Source: an uncultured Lachnospiraceae bacterium
GTDB taxonomy: Bacteria > Bacillota > Clostridia > Lachnospirales > Lachnospiraceae
Direction: 5' to 3'
Assembly (NCBI GenBank): GCA_949502235.1
Contig: CATBDC010000030.1
Location: 1 to 45,371 of the forward strand
Length of the DNA stretch: 45,371 nt
Of this stretch, positions 27,254-36,101 are shown piece after piece. The position numbers were made by a program, and so were the translations under genes. The notes under the pieces were generated by a model that was not told where the DNA came from, did no database searches, and saw only the letters and a list, made by a program, of their open reading frames with translations. Each line of letters opens with the position of its first letter. Within the stretch, counting starts at the first letter, position 1.

Positions 27254-28771
27254 ATGAAGATTGAAAGAAAAAGATATTGTGTAAATGGAGAATGGATTGA
27301 ATCAACCACAGAAAGATGGATGCCTGTAACTGATTCCAGTACAGGTGAAGTAATTGCTGAAGTTCCATGCTGTACAGAGAAAGAAGTAGAATCTGCGATT
27401 GCCTCGGCCCAGTCAGCATTTAAGGAGTGGTCTGAAAGATCATTGAGCACCCGGACACAGATGATGTTTAAATGGAGAAACGTCCTGACAGAGCATATAG
27501 AAGAGCTGGCTTTACTATGTTCCAGGGAACTTGGTAAAAATCTGGATGAAGCTCGGGGTGATGTTCTGAAAGCAATTGAACCCACAGAATTTGCATGCAG
27601 TATTCCTGCCTCCATGCAGGGAGAAGCATCTTTACAGGTTACAAATGGATTTGATACAGCCTCCTATAGAGTGCCTCTTGGAGTAATAGCAGGAATAGTC
27701 CCCTTTAACTTTCCTGCTATGATTCCCTGGGGATGGATGGTGCCTCTGGCAATTGCTGCGGGCAATACGGTTGTATTAAAGGCATCGTCTCAGACCCCGC
27801 TTACATCCATGAGGATTTTAGAATTGTTTTATGAGGAGGCGGGGTTCCCGAAAGGAGTGGTAAATCTGGTTACCTGCAGCCGGAAGGAAGCAGGAATTCT
27901 TCTGCATGATCCGAGAATTAAAGCAGTGACCTTTGTCGGAACAACGGATGCGGGAAAACATATTTATTGCGAGGCGGCTTCAGAAGGAAAGCGTGTGCAG
28001 GCGCAGTGTGAAGCGAAAAATCATGCGTTAGTGCTTGAAGATGCGGATTTGGAAAGCGCTGCTAATGCAATCATAAATTCTACATATGGGTGTGCCGGGA
28101 TGCGCTGTATGGCACTTCCGGTTATTGTAGTACAGGAAAGCATTGCGGATAAATTCACTTCTTTACTTAAAGAAAAAGCAGTGAATTTAAAAGTCGGCTG
28201 TGCATACGACCCGGAAACAAAGCTTGGTCCGGTAGTGTCTGCCAGGCATCGGGATCATATCTGCCGGTGGATTGAAAAAGGAGCAGAGGAAGGAGCAAAG
28301 CTGGTGCTTGACGGCCGCGGCGTAAGAGTGCCAGGTTATGAAAAGGGCTTCTTTGTTGGCCCTACAATTTTTGATTTTGTGGAAGAGTATATGGAAATTG
28401 GAAACCGTGAGATATTCGGGCCGGTTACATTAATTAAGCGAGTAAAGAATTTTGACGAAGGACTGGCTCTTATGAACCGGAACCCGTTTGCAAATGGATC
28501 AGTAATATTTACACAGAGCGGTTTTTATGCCCGTAAATTTGAGATGATGACAGATGGAGGCATGGTAGGAATTAATGTGGGGATCCCGGTGCCTACAGCC
28601 TATTTTCCGTTTTCGGGAAATAAGGCCTCCTTCTTTGGAGACCTTCATGTACTTGGTAAGGATGGAATCCGGTTTTATACACGTGCGAAAACGGTTACGA
28701 AGCACTGGTATGATGAAAATTCCCGTTATAAGACAGTAGGCACATGGGAGGGAACCGTAGAACGGGATTAA
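27254..28771 (+). CDS. CoA-acylating aldehyde dehydrogenase, methylmalonate/malonate-semialdehyde type (IolA/MmsA-like)
   Basis: Probably oxidises an aldehyde or semialdehyde to an acyl-CoA with NAD and CoA. The 505-residue protein matches the MmsA/IolA branch: GIVPFNFPAMIPWGWMVPLA, the catalytic Cys285 in YGCAGMRCMAL, the segment QCEAKNHALVLEDAD where hydrolytic family members have ELGGK, and the C-terminal run GDLHVLGKDGIRFYTRAKTV. AGGAGG precedes the ATG. It is the first gene facing away from iclR. Its stop overlaps the end of a truncated kinase on the other strand, so it is separated from the importer operon by about 730 bases. Real substrate uncertain. Confidence 0.88.
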   Translation: MKIERKRYCVNGEWIESTTERWMPVTDSSTGEVIAEVPCCTEKEVESAIASAQSAFKEWSERSLSTRTQMMFKWRNVLTEHIEELALLCSRELGKNLDEARGDVLKAIEPTEFACSIPASMQGEASLQVTNGFDTASYRVPLGVIAGIVPFNFPAMIPWGWMVPLAIAAGNTVVLKASSQTPLTSMRILELFYEEAGFPKGVVNLVTCSRKEAGILLHDPRIKAVTFVGTTDAGKHIYCEAASEGKRVQAQCEAKNHALVLEDADLESAANAIINSTYGCAGMRCMALPVIVVQESIADKFTSLLKEKAVNLKVGCAYDPETKLGPVVSARHRDHICRWIEKGAEEGAKLVLDGRGVRVPGYEKGFFVGPTIFDFVEEYMEIGNREIFGPVTLIKRVKNFDEGLALMNRNPFANGSVIFTQSGFYARKFEMMTDGGMVGINVGIPVPTAYFPFSGNKASFFGDLHVLGKDGIRFYTRAKTVTKHWYDENSRYKTVGTWEGTVERD

Positions 28772-29466
28772 ATACTTCGTTGGATCTCTTTTAAATTTTT
28801 CATGATATCCTGCCGGGCTGGTGCAAACGTAGAGCCAAGCTGCAAAAAAAGGGGATATAGCTGTTTGTAGATTTGTTCTGCCTGTATCCTGGGATGATAG
28901 ACTGTGTGAGATGAGAATTTCATACAGTCTGAAGCAGTTTTTACATCATCATATCCTCCATGCTTGCTTCCGGCGGCGACAGCGGCATAAATTGCAGCCC
29001 CAAGGGCTGCTGTCTGGCCGGAAGTGACTACGTAGAGCCTGTGCTGCAGGATTTCTGAAAAGATCTGCATAAGCAGAGGATTTTTTTCTGCAGCTCCTCC
29101 ACAGCAGTAGATTTTTTTTAATGCTGTTCCTGAAGCCTCCATGTGTTTCATGATGGACAGGGTTTCGAAGCCCATACTTTCTATTAATGCCCGGTATATA
29201 GCCTCGGGAGGCGTATTAAGTGTAAGACCGGTAATAAGACCGGAACGGCAGACATCTACATAAGGAGTTTTATTACCGTTAAACCAGTTGAGAGCCAAAA
29301 GGCCGGATTCCCCGGGGGATAGCCGGGCAGCTTTATCAGATATTTTATACCTTGGAATTCTATCTGCCGACTGGGACAATTTTATGTCTGCGTGGGTGAA
29401 ATTTACGAGTCCAATTGGTGAATAGCACAGACTGAATGATGGCAAAGCTATAGGATAAGGAGACAA
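28768..29466 (-). pseudogene. C-terminal remnant of a ribulokinase-like FGGY carbohydrate kinase
   Basis: The 232-codon frame matches only the second (ATP-binding) domain of AraB-type kinases: KAARLSPGESGLLALNWFNG, ITGLTLNTPPEAIYRALIES, YCCGGAAEKNPLLMQIFSEI and GQTAALGAAIYAAVAAG. Intact family members are about 530-560 residues with an N-terminal sugar-binding domain. Here the first 40 or so residues look unrelated, and the sequence beyond is occupied by the binding-protein gene on the other strand. The 5' half has been deleted or displaced. It is the only minus-strand frame inside the locus and is unlikely to make an active kinase. Confidence 0.82.
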
Positions 29467-29502
29467 AACAACAAAATTAGCAAAGTAATAGGAGGAGAGA
29501 CA

Positions 29503-30594
29503 ATGAAAGAAAGCATAAAAAGGTTGTCTGGAATACTTTTAATTGTGGTTATGGCTGTAGTGCTGATTGCGGGATGTGGAGGAACGCAGGATACAGAGGG
29601 AGATAAAACTGCGGAGAATAAAGAGGAAAGCGGAAGTGATGTTCTGAAAATCGGTGTTTGTATGCCGACTTTGCAGGAGGAGCGCTGGCAGAATGATTAC
29701 AACTATTTTGAAGCGATTAATGAAGAGCGTGATGATATAGAGCTGATGCTTCAAGTAGCAGATAATGATTCGGCAAAACAGCAGACACAGATTGAGAGTC
29801 TTATAAGTCAGGGTGTAGACGGAATTATCTGCTGTCCGGTAGATGCAAGTTCTATCGGAACGGCATTACAGGATGCACATGATGCAGGCATCTATGTTGC
29901 AGCATACTGCCGTCTGCCGGAAAACTGTGAGATTGACATGATTACAATGTTTGACAATGCAGAAGTAGGGAAACTAAATGCTGAATATGCTTACTCTCTG
30001 GCACCAAAAGGAAACTATGTTTTACTAAATGGTGATGTAGGCTCAACACCTGATGTTACGGATTATCCGAAAGGCTGGTACGGGGTGCTTCAGGATGCAA
30101 TTGATAAGGGAGATATTAAGATTGTTATGGAGCAGTACTGTGAAAGCTGGTCGGCAGAATCCGGCATGAAGAATATGGAAGAAGCACTGGCTGCAAATGA
30201 TAACGATATTGCTGCGGTTATCTGCGCAAATGATGGGGTGGCATCCGGTGCGATGCAGGCGCTGGATAGTGTAGGCAAAAATGATGGCTCTGTTGTAGTG
30301 ACCGGTAATGATGGAGACGTTACGGCATGTAAAAATATTATTGCAGGGCTTCAGGCATGCTCTACGGCACAGGATACGGAGAAACAGGCGGTTCTTGCGG
30401 TTGATACTATCGTGGACTTAATTAAAAACGATGGAGAGATTACAAACTTTGAAATTACGGATAAATACGATAATGGTGTGATGGAGGTTCCGTCTATTAC
30501 ATGTTCTGCTACACTGGTAACAAATGAAGAGGAGATTAACAAGCTTTTGATTGATACAGGACTGCGCGATAAAGCTGCAATTTATGGGAACTAA
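29503..30594 (+). CDS. sugar ABC transporter substrate-binding lipoprotein (xylose/ribose type)
   Basis: Extracellular receptor of a CUT2-type sugar importer. The 363-residue protein has a signal peptide and lipobox (LLIVVMAVVLIAGCG, Cys at about residue 25), an acidic linker, then a periplasmic-binding-protein fold with type I features: KIGVCMPTLQEERWQNDYNY, the repeated register SLISQGVDGIICCPVDASSI, AVICANDGVASGAMQAL and VVVTGNDGDVTA. This resembles XylF/ChvE receptors. AGGAGGAG precedes the ATG. It starts an apparent operon running through IolC; a strong hairpin follows it, which commonly allows receptor over-expression. Confidence 0.92.
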   Translation: MKESIKRLSGILLIVVMAVVLIAGCGGTQDTEGDKTAENKEESGSDVLKIGVCMPTLQEERWQNDYNYFEAINEERDDIELMLQVADNDSAKQQTQIESLISQGVDGIICCPVDASSIGTALQDAHDAGIYVAAYCRLPENCEIDMITMFDNAEVGKLNAEYAYSLAPKGNYVLLNGDVGSTPDVTDYPKGWYGVLQDAIDKGDIKIVMEQYCESWSAESGMKNMEEALAANDNDIAAVICANDGVASGAMQALDSVGKNDGSVVVTGNDGDVTACKNIIAGLQACSTAQDTEKQAVLAVDTIVDLIKNDGEITNFEITDKYDNGVMEVPSITCSATLVTNEEEINKLLIDTGLRDKAAIYGN

Positions 30595-30615
30595 CATTAT
30601 AGAGGAAGTGTTGGG

Positions 30616-30656
30616 TGCGTCTTCGGGAAAGGTTAGTTTTCCTGAAGGCGCATTTT
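30616..30656 (+). terminator. hairpin with T run after the binding-protein gene
   Basis: TGCGTCTTCGGGAAA (30616-30630) pairs with TTTCCTGAAGGCGCA (30638-30652) across 15 positions, two of them G-U in RNA, with a seven-base loop and TTTT after it. It probably acts as a leaky terminator or a 3' stabiliser that keeps receptor message above transporter message. Confidence 0.75.
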
Positions 30657-30686
30657 AATAAGTGGATGGAAAGAAAGGGGAAACCT

Positions 30687-32210
30687 GTGAATGATTTTAT
30701 TCTGCAAATGGAACATATCACAAAAGAGTTTTTCGGCGTAAAAGCACTTGATGACGTTACATTTAAGGTAAAAAGGGGCGATGTTCATGCCTTGATCGGT
30801 GAAAATGGAGCCGGAAAATCTACGATGATGAAGATACTAAGTGGAATTTGGCAGTATGGAACCTATGAAGGGCAGATTCTTCTTAATGGCCAAGAGCAGC
30901 AGTACAGAGACATCAAGGAAAGTGAACAGGCAGGCATTGCAATTATTTTTCAGGAGCTGACTCTGATTAAGTCGATGAATATCTGTGAAAATATTTTCTT
31001 AGGAGACGAGATAAAATACAGAGGCGTGATCAAGTGGAATGAACAGATTAAGAGGACAAAGGAGCTGCTTATGCGTGTGCATCTGAAGGTGGATCCGAAA
31101 ACAACGGTAGGAGAGCTGGGAGCAGGCCAGCAGCAGCTGATCGAGATTGCAAAGGCGCTAAATAAAGAACCGAAGCTGCTGATTCTGGATGAGCCGACTT
31201 CCTCCCTGTCAGACATGGATGTTGAAAATCTTATGCAGATTATCCGGGAATTGAAGGCTGAAGGAACCACCTGTGTCTATATATCCCATAAACTAAATGA
31301 AATTTTTAAGATTGCAGATACAGCAACAATTATCCGGGACGGAAGGTCAATTATTACAGAGGAGGTTCAAAATCTCACAGAAGCCAGGATTGTTTCATAC
31401 ATGGTAGGCCGCCAGCTTAATGAACGGTTTCCGAGAAAGGAGCATACTCCGGGGGAGGATGTTTTAGAGCTTCGAAACTGGACGGTTTTCGATCCGGAGT
31501 ATTCGGAACATGAGATGTGCAGCAAGGTCAATCTGACGGCCCGCAGGGGTGAGATTCTTGGTATTGCCGGTCTGATGGGAGCAGGAAGGACAGAACTGGC
31601 GCTTAGTATATTTGGATATTATCATGCAGCTGCAGAATCCAGGATGTATCTTGACGGAAAAAGAGTAAAGATTACAAGCCCTAAGAAGGCAATTGAGGCA
31701 GGAATTGGTTATGTGTCCGAAGACAGAAAACATTACGGCCTGATTCTGGAGTCTGATATAAAGACAAATATGTCCTTAGCCAGCCTGAAAAAGCTTTGCC
31801 GGCATGGTGCGATTGTGACAAATGAAGAGATCAGGAGAACAATGCATTATGTGGATTTGATGAAGGTGAAGGCTGTTTCGCTGAAACAGGAGGTGAAAGC
31901 GTTAAGCGGAGGAAATCAGCAGAAGGTCGTAATTGGGAAATGGCTGATGACCGCGCCCAAAGTACTGATTCTAGATGAGCCTACAAGGGGAATCGATGTG
32001 GGGGCAAAGCAGGAAATCTATAATGAAATGAATAATCTGGTTGACGAAGGAATGTGCATTATTATGATTTCGTCCGAGCTTCCCGAAATTCTCGGGATGA
32101 GCGACCGCATTTATGTCATGAGTGAGGGTCATTTGAGCGGAGAGATTGACTGGCATGAGGCAACACAGGAGAATATTATGGCATCCGCCATTGAAGGGGG
32201 ACAAAAATGA
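30687..32210 (+). CDS. sugar ABC transporter ATP-binding protein (double-ATPase, XylG/RbsA type)
   Basis: Energises the importer. A GTG start at 30687 is preferred: AAAGGGG lies six bases upstream and the product begins VNDFILQMEHITKEF at the first strand of the ATPase. In-frame starts further upstream fall inside the hairpin. The 507-residue protein has two nucleotide-binding domains. The first has Walker A GENGAGKST, signature GELGAGQQQLIE and Walker B LLILDEPTSSL. The second has a degenerate Walker A (GLMGAGRTE), signature ALSGGNQQKVV and VLILDEPTRGID. That asymmetry is normal for CUT2 ATPases. The stop overlaps the permease start as ATGA. Confidence 0.93.
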   Translation: MNDFILQMEHITKEFFGVKALDDVTFKVKRGDVHALIGENGAGKSTMMKILSGIWQYGTYEGQILLNGQEQQYRDIKESEQAGIAIIFQELTLIKSMNICENIFLGDEIKYRGVIKWNEQIKRTKELLMRVHLKVDPKTTVGELGAGQQQLIEIAKALNKEPKLLILDEPTSSLSDMDVENLMQIIRELKAEGTTCVYISHKLNEIFKIADTATIIRDGRSIITEEVQNLTEARIVSYMVGRQLNERFPRKEHTPGEDVLELRNWTVFDPEYSEHEMCSKVNLTARRGEILGIAGLMGAGRTELALSIFGYYHAAAESRMYLDGKRVKITSPKKAIEAGIGYVSEDRKHYGLILESDIKTNMSLASLKKLCRHGAIVTNEEIRRTMHYVDLMKVKAVSLKQEVKALSGGNQQKVVIGKWLMTAPKVLILDEPTRGIDVGAKQEIYNEMNNLVDEGMCIIMISSELPEILGMSDRIYVMSEGHLSGEIDWHEATQENIMASAIEGGQK

Positions 32211-33352
32211 GAGAGACTAGTAAAAAAGGAATTTCTTGGAAAAAGAACATCTTCCGTTTTTCGCTTGTTATCGAGATGGTGATTATTTTCATTGTTTTTC
32301 AGGCAGTTTCACGCGGATTGTTTTTAAGAAATGCCAATATAAATAATTTGTTTATGCAGTCATGTACTTATGCTGTTATTGGTTGCAGCATGGTGTATGT
32401 CATGATTATCGGAGGGATTGACCTGTCCGCGGGCGCCACGCTTGGTTTTTTGTGTACACTGGCAGCGACCCTGCAGCAGAAAAATGTTGATGTATCTCTG
32501 ACAATTGTTATTACTGTAGGCGTAGGAATTATGATAGGCGCGTTTTACGGCTACTGGGTTGCATATCAGGGAATGCCGGCCTTTATAGCTACGCTTGCCG
32601 GACAGAATATTTTCAGAGGCCTGACGCTTTTTGTGGGTAAGGGGATGTCAGTAGGACCTGCAAAAGAAGCTTTTGCAAAATATGGAAAAGGATGTCTTTC
32701 CCCGGTATTATCAACTGCTTATATCATAATATTTGTATCAATTGTATTTGCCGTTGTTTTCAGCCAGCGTAAATCAAAGAAAGCATATGGCTTTGAAACT
32801 TCGGGGATAGGAATAGATTTTCTTAAAGCAGGAAGCATTTCTTTAATTGTGGCTTTGGTAGGATTCCTGCTGACTTCATATAAAGGAATTCCAATTGCAG
32901 TGGTAATCCTGTCATTTTTAGCAGCAGTAATGACATTTATCGGACTTAACACTCCGTATGGGAGGGGAATCTATGCGATTGGAAACAACAGGGATGCCGC
33001 GCAGCTTTCCGGCATTAACACGAAAAAAGTAACATTCTGCGTATATTTGATTCACGGTGCTGTGGTAGCACTTGCATCGGTTATTTATCTTGGCAGGATA
33101 GGGCAGGCATCTGCAACGACAGGAACGGGATTTGAATTTAGTGCAATTACAGGATGTATTCTGGGCGGAACCTCTACACTGGGTGGAAGCGGGACGGTAA
33201 TCGGGGCAATCTTAGGTACAGTAATCATGGCAAGTCTTGACAATGGGATGGCTCTTATGAATATGGGAACTACCTGGCAGTATCTGATCAAGGGTGTTGT
33301 ACTGATTCTGGCAGTGTGGCTGGATATCGCAAGCAAAGCAAAGAAAAAATAG
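32207..33352 (+). CDS. sugar ABC transporter permease (XylH/RbsC type)
   Basis: Membrane channel of the CUT2 importer, 381 residues, about ten helices. Family marks include GGIDLSAGATLGFLC, the segment GMPAFIATLAGQNIFRG, the coupling-loop region NTPYGRGIYAIGNNRDAAQL and GCILGGTSTLGGSGTVIGAI. The length is closer to xylose-type XylH (about 390) than to RbsC (about 320). Translation is coupled to the ATPase by a four-base overlap, and the transketolase subunit gene follows after 13 bases, which ties uptake to catabolism. Confidence 0.93.
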   Translation: MRETSKKGISWKKNIFRFSLVIEMVIIFIVFQAVSRGLFLRNANINNLFMQSCTYAVIGCSMVYVMIIGGIDLSAGATLGFLCTLAATLQQKNVDVSLTIVITVGVGIMIGAFYGYWVAYQGMPAFIATLAGQNIFRGLTLFVGKGMSVGPAKEAFAKYGKGCLSPVLSTAYIIIFVSIVFAVVFSQRKSKKAYGFETSGIGIDFLKAGSISLIVALVGFLLTSYKGIPIAVVILSFLAAVMTFIGLNTPYGRGIYAIGNNRDAAQLSGINTKKVTFCVYLIHGAVVALASVIYLGRIGQASATTGTGFEFSAITGCILGGTSTLGGSGTVIGAILGTVIMASLDNGMALMNMGTTWQYLIKGVVLILAVWLDIASKAKKK

Positions 33353-33365
33353 GAGAATAGGAAGA

Positions 33366-34208
33366 ATGGAAGCAGAGAAAATACGAGAGCTGAAATTACA
33401 GGCAGCTAAAACAAGAAAAGTTACACTTGAAGCAATACGGACAGCTAACTCGGGGCATATCGGAGGTTCTTTTTCAATTGTTGAATTGCTGACAATACTA
33501 TATTTCGATAAGATGAATGTCAATGAGAGGAATCCGCATATGGAAAACAGGGATCGTTTTATTCTTTCAAAAGGACACTGTTGTCCGGCAGTGTATGCGA
33601 CATTGGCATATCGGGGTTTTTTCCCTCTTGAGGATATGAGGGGATTTAGAAAGCTTAAAGGATATTTGTCAGGGCATATGGAGATGAATCATATTCCGGG
33701 CGTGGATATGTCCACAGGATCTCTGGGGCAGGGACTTAGTGTCGGAGCCGGTATGGCTCTCGCTGCAAAGTGTGATCAGAAGGATTACCGGGTGTTTGTA
33801 GTAGTGGGAGATGGAGAGACTCAGGAAGGGCAGAACTGGGAAGCAGCGATGGCGGCAGGGAACTACGCTCTGGATAATCTAATCTGTATTGTAGATAATA
33901 ATAAACTGCAGCTGGATGGAAACTGCGAAGAAATTATGTCGCCTTATCCGCTGGATCAGAAATTTAAGGCATTCAACTGGAATGTAATTCTTTGTGACGG
34001 ACATAGTATGCAGAGCCTTTCGGATGCAATCGACCAGGCATCCGAAAGAAATGGGCATCCAACGGCAATCATTATGGATACAGTTAAGGGGAAAGGTGTT
34101 TCAGTATTTGAGAACCAGATACGTTTCCACGGGGGACGCCCGACAGAGGAGGAATATAAAATTGCATTTCAGGAATTAGACAGAGCAATAACGGATTTGG
34201 AGGGATAA
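33366..34208 (+). CDS. transketolase, N-terminal (thiamine diphosphate-binding) subunit
   Basis: First half of a split transketolase transferring two-carbon ketol units. The 280-residue protein carries the diphosphate/Mg2+ motif GDGETQEGQNWEAAM ending in IVDNNKLQLDG, and substrate-pocket histidines in SGHIGGSFS and SKGHCCPAVY. The pyrimidine domain is supplied by the next gene, two bases downstream. Split transketolases are common in anaerobes. In sugar-catabolic operons, as I recall them, they can be dedicated enzymes, as with apulose-4-phosphate (AptAB) or 6-deoxy-6-sulfofructose (SqwGH). The position inside a transporter operon suggests a pathway-specific role here, not the general pentose phosphate function. 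Confidence 0.93.
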   Translation: MEAEKIRELKLQAAKTRKVTLEAIRTANSGHIGGSFSIVELLTILYFDKMNVNERNPHMENRDRFILSKGHCCPAVYATLAYRGFFPLEDMRGFRKLKGYLSGHMEMNHIPGVDMSTGSLGQGLSVGAGMALAAKCDQKDYRVFVVVGDGETQEGQNWEAAMAAGNYALDNLICIVDNNKLQLDGNCEEIMSPYPLDQKFKAFNWNVILCDGHSMQSLSDAIDQASERNGHPTAIIMDTVKGKGVSVFENQIRFHGGRPTEEEYKIAFQELDRAITDLEG

Positions 34209-34210
34209 AT

Positions 34211-35170
34211 ATGCTGGAGAAAATTTCTACACGTGCAGCCTATGGTGAAGCATTGCTGGAATATGGTATTCCAAATGAGAGGGTATATGCGCTGGAGGCA
34301 GATGTGGCGGGATGTACAATGTCAGGAGTATTTGGAGAAGCGTGCCCGGAGCGGTTCTTTGAAATCGGAATTGCGGAGGCCAACATGATTGCAATGGGCG
34401 CAGGATTTGCAGCAAACGGAAAAATTCCGGTTTGTCATGCGTTTGGTTTGTTCACGGCAGGACGTGCGTATGACCAGATCCGGAATTCAGTGGCATACCC
34501 GAAGCTCAATGTAAAAATTGTGGGGACGAATGTAGGACTCACTGTTGGCGAAGACGGCCCTACACATCAATGTATCGAAGATCTGGCACTTATGCGGGTA
34601 GTGCCTAATATGGTAGTGCTGTCTCCATGTGACGGATATGAGACTAAGCAGGCCGTAAAGGCGATGCTGGAATATGAGGGGCCGGTTTTTATGCGCACGG
34701 GACGGCCGGCTGTGGAAACAGTAACAAACCGGATTCAGGATTATCATTTTCAAATTGGAAAGGGAATCACACTGGCGGAGGGTAATGACGTAACAATTAT
34801 TGCTACAGGGCTGATGGTTCAGGAGGCGCTGAAGGCATCTGACTTGCTAAAGGAAAAGGAAATTTACGCGAGGGTGATAAACATACATACAATTAAACCA
34901 ATTGACAGGGAGATTATCATACGGGCAGCACGGGAAACAAAAGCAATCGTAACAGCAGAAGAGCATAATATTATCGGCGGACTTGGCTCGGCAGTTGCAG
35001 AAGTGATTTGTGAGGAATGTCTGGTTCCGCTGGAATATGTCGGTGTCCAGGACAAATTCGGTCATTCCGGGGAGGCATGGGAAGTCATGCAGGCATATGG
35101 ACTGACAGCAGAGCATATTGCAGAAAAGGCAATAAGAGCAGTTTCCCGGAAGGAAAAAGCATTGCGGTGA
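34211..35170 (+). CDS. transketolase, C-terminal (pyrimidine-binding) subunit
   Basis: Second half of the split transketolase, 319 residues. It contains the catalytic glutamate region FEIGIAEANMIAMGAGFA, the conserved GLTVGEDGPTHQCIEDLALM, VVLSPCDGYETKQAV, and the C-terminal domain with TAEEHNIIGGLGSAVAE. The two subunits together would equal a full transketolase of about 600 residues. It follows the first subunit by two bases and precedes the glycyl radical activase by seven. Substrate specificity cannot be read from the sequence. Confidence 0.93.
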   Translation: MLEKISTRAAYGEALLEYGIPNERVYALEADVAGCTMSGVFGEACPERFFEIGIAEANMIAMGAGFAANGKIPVCHAFGLFTAGRAYDQIRNSVAYPKLNVKIVGTNVGLTVGEDGPTHQCIEDLALMRVVPNMVVLSPCDGYETKQAVKAMLEYEGPVFMRTGRPAVETVTNRIQDYHFQIGKGITLAEGNDVTIIATGLMVQEALKASDLLKEKEIYARVINIHTIKPIDREIIIRAARETKAIVTAEEHNIIGGLGSAVAEVICEECLVPLEYVGVQDKFGHSGEAWEVMQAYGLTAEHIAEKAIRAVSRKEKALR

Positions 35171-35177
35171 AATAAAG

Positions 35178-36101
35178 ATGGAGAGAAAAGCAATGATTAC
35201 GGATATCCAGAAATTCTCTATACACGATGGACCGGGTATCCGGACCGTCGTGTTTTTTAAAGGATGTCCTCTTGGCTGTCTGTGGTGCCAGAATCCAGAG
35301 ACAAGAAAAACCTCTTTTCAGCTTATGCTGAATCCACAGCTGTGTATAGGGTGCGGAAGCTGTAAGAAGGTGTGCCCCAGTGGAGCAGCTTATGGAGAAT
35401 GGATGAACTGTAAAAGCTGCGGACTTTGTGTAGATGAATGTTATGCGAAAGCACGCAGGATTGCAGGGAGTATTTTTACTGCCGATCAGGTTTTTGAAAA
35501 GGTAAGAGAGGATGAAGTGTTCTATAAAAACAGCAAAGGCGGAGTAACAGCAAGCGGCGGGGAACCCATGCTGCAGGCAAAATTCTGCCGTGAGCTTTTT
35601 GAAAAATGTAAAACAGCCGGTATTTCTACAGCAATAGAGACCAGCGGTTACTGTACATATGACAACTTTGAACTGCTGCTGCCATGGTGTGATCTGTTTC
35701 TTTACGATATCAAGCACACAGATACAAAGCTTCATAAAAAATATACAGGGCATGGGAATGGACGGATTTTATATAACCTAAAGAAAATAACGAAGGCAGG
35801 GGCGAATGTCATTATCCGGATGCCATTTATACCAGGTGTAAATGATATGGCATGGAATCTGAGAAAAATGGCACAGACTGCGGCAGAGTGCAGGATCAGA
35901 GAGATTCATCTGCTTCCGTTTCATCAGTTCGGAGAGTCAAAATGGAAAGAATTGAGCTTAGAGTATAAATGTCACGATTATCTGCCGCCCACAGAAGAGG
36001 CTTTGCATGAAGGAGCGGCAATATTGAAGGAATATGGTCTTCGGGTAAATATCGGAGGTTATGGAGAAGGGCAAAGGAGGAGTACGGATGGGAAGGATTG
36101 A
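35178..36101 (+). CDS. glycyl radical enzyme activating protein (radical SAM)
   Basis: Uses S-adenosylmethionine and a [4Fe-4S] cluster to install the glycyl radical on the adjacent enzyme. The 307-residue protein has the activase start (FSIHDGPGIRTVVFFKGCPL), the radical SAM cysteines C30, C34 and C37, and an inserted ferredoxin-like domain with eight cysteines (CIGCGSCKKVCP and CKSCGLCVDEC). The latter marks activases of dehydratase/decarboxylase-type glycyl radical enzymes rather than the short PflA. An alternative start at the sixth codon cannot be excluded. Its end overlaps the glycyl radical enzyme gene by 14 bases, which makes the partnership almost certain. Confidence 0.95.
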   Translation: MERKAMITDIQKFSIHDGPGIRTVVFFKGCPLGCLWCQNPETRKTSFQLMLNPQLCIGCGSCKKVCPSGAAYGEWMNCKSCGLCVDECYAKARRIAGSIFTADQVFEKVREDEVFYKNSKGGVTASGGEPMLQAKFCRELFEKCKTAGISTAIETSGYCTYDNFELLLPWCDLFLYDIKHTDTKLHKKYTGHGNGRILYNLKKITKAGANVIIRMPFIPGVNDMAWNLRKMAQTAAECRIREIHLLPFHQFGESKWKELSLEYKCHDYLPPTEEALHEGAAILKEYGLRVNIGGYGEGQRRSTDGKD

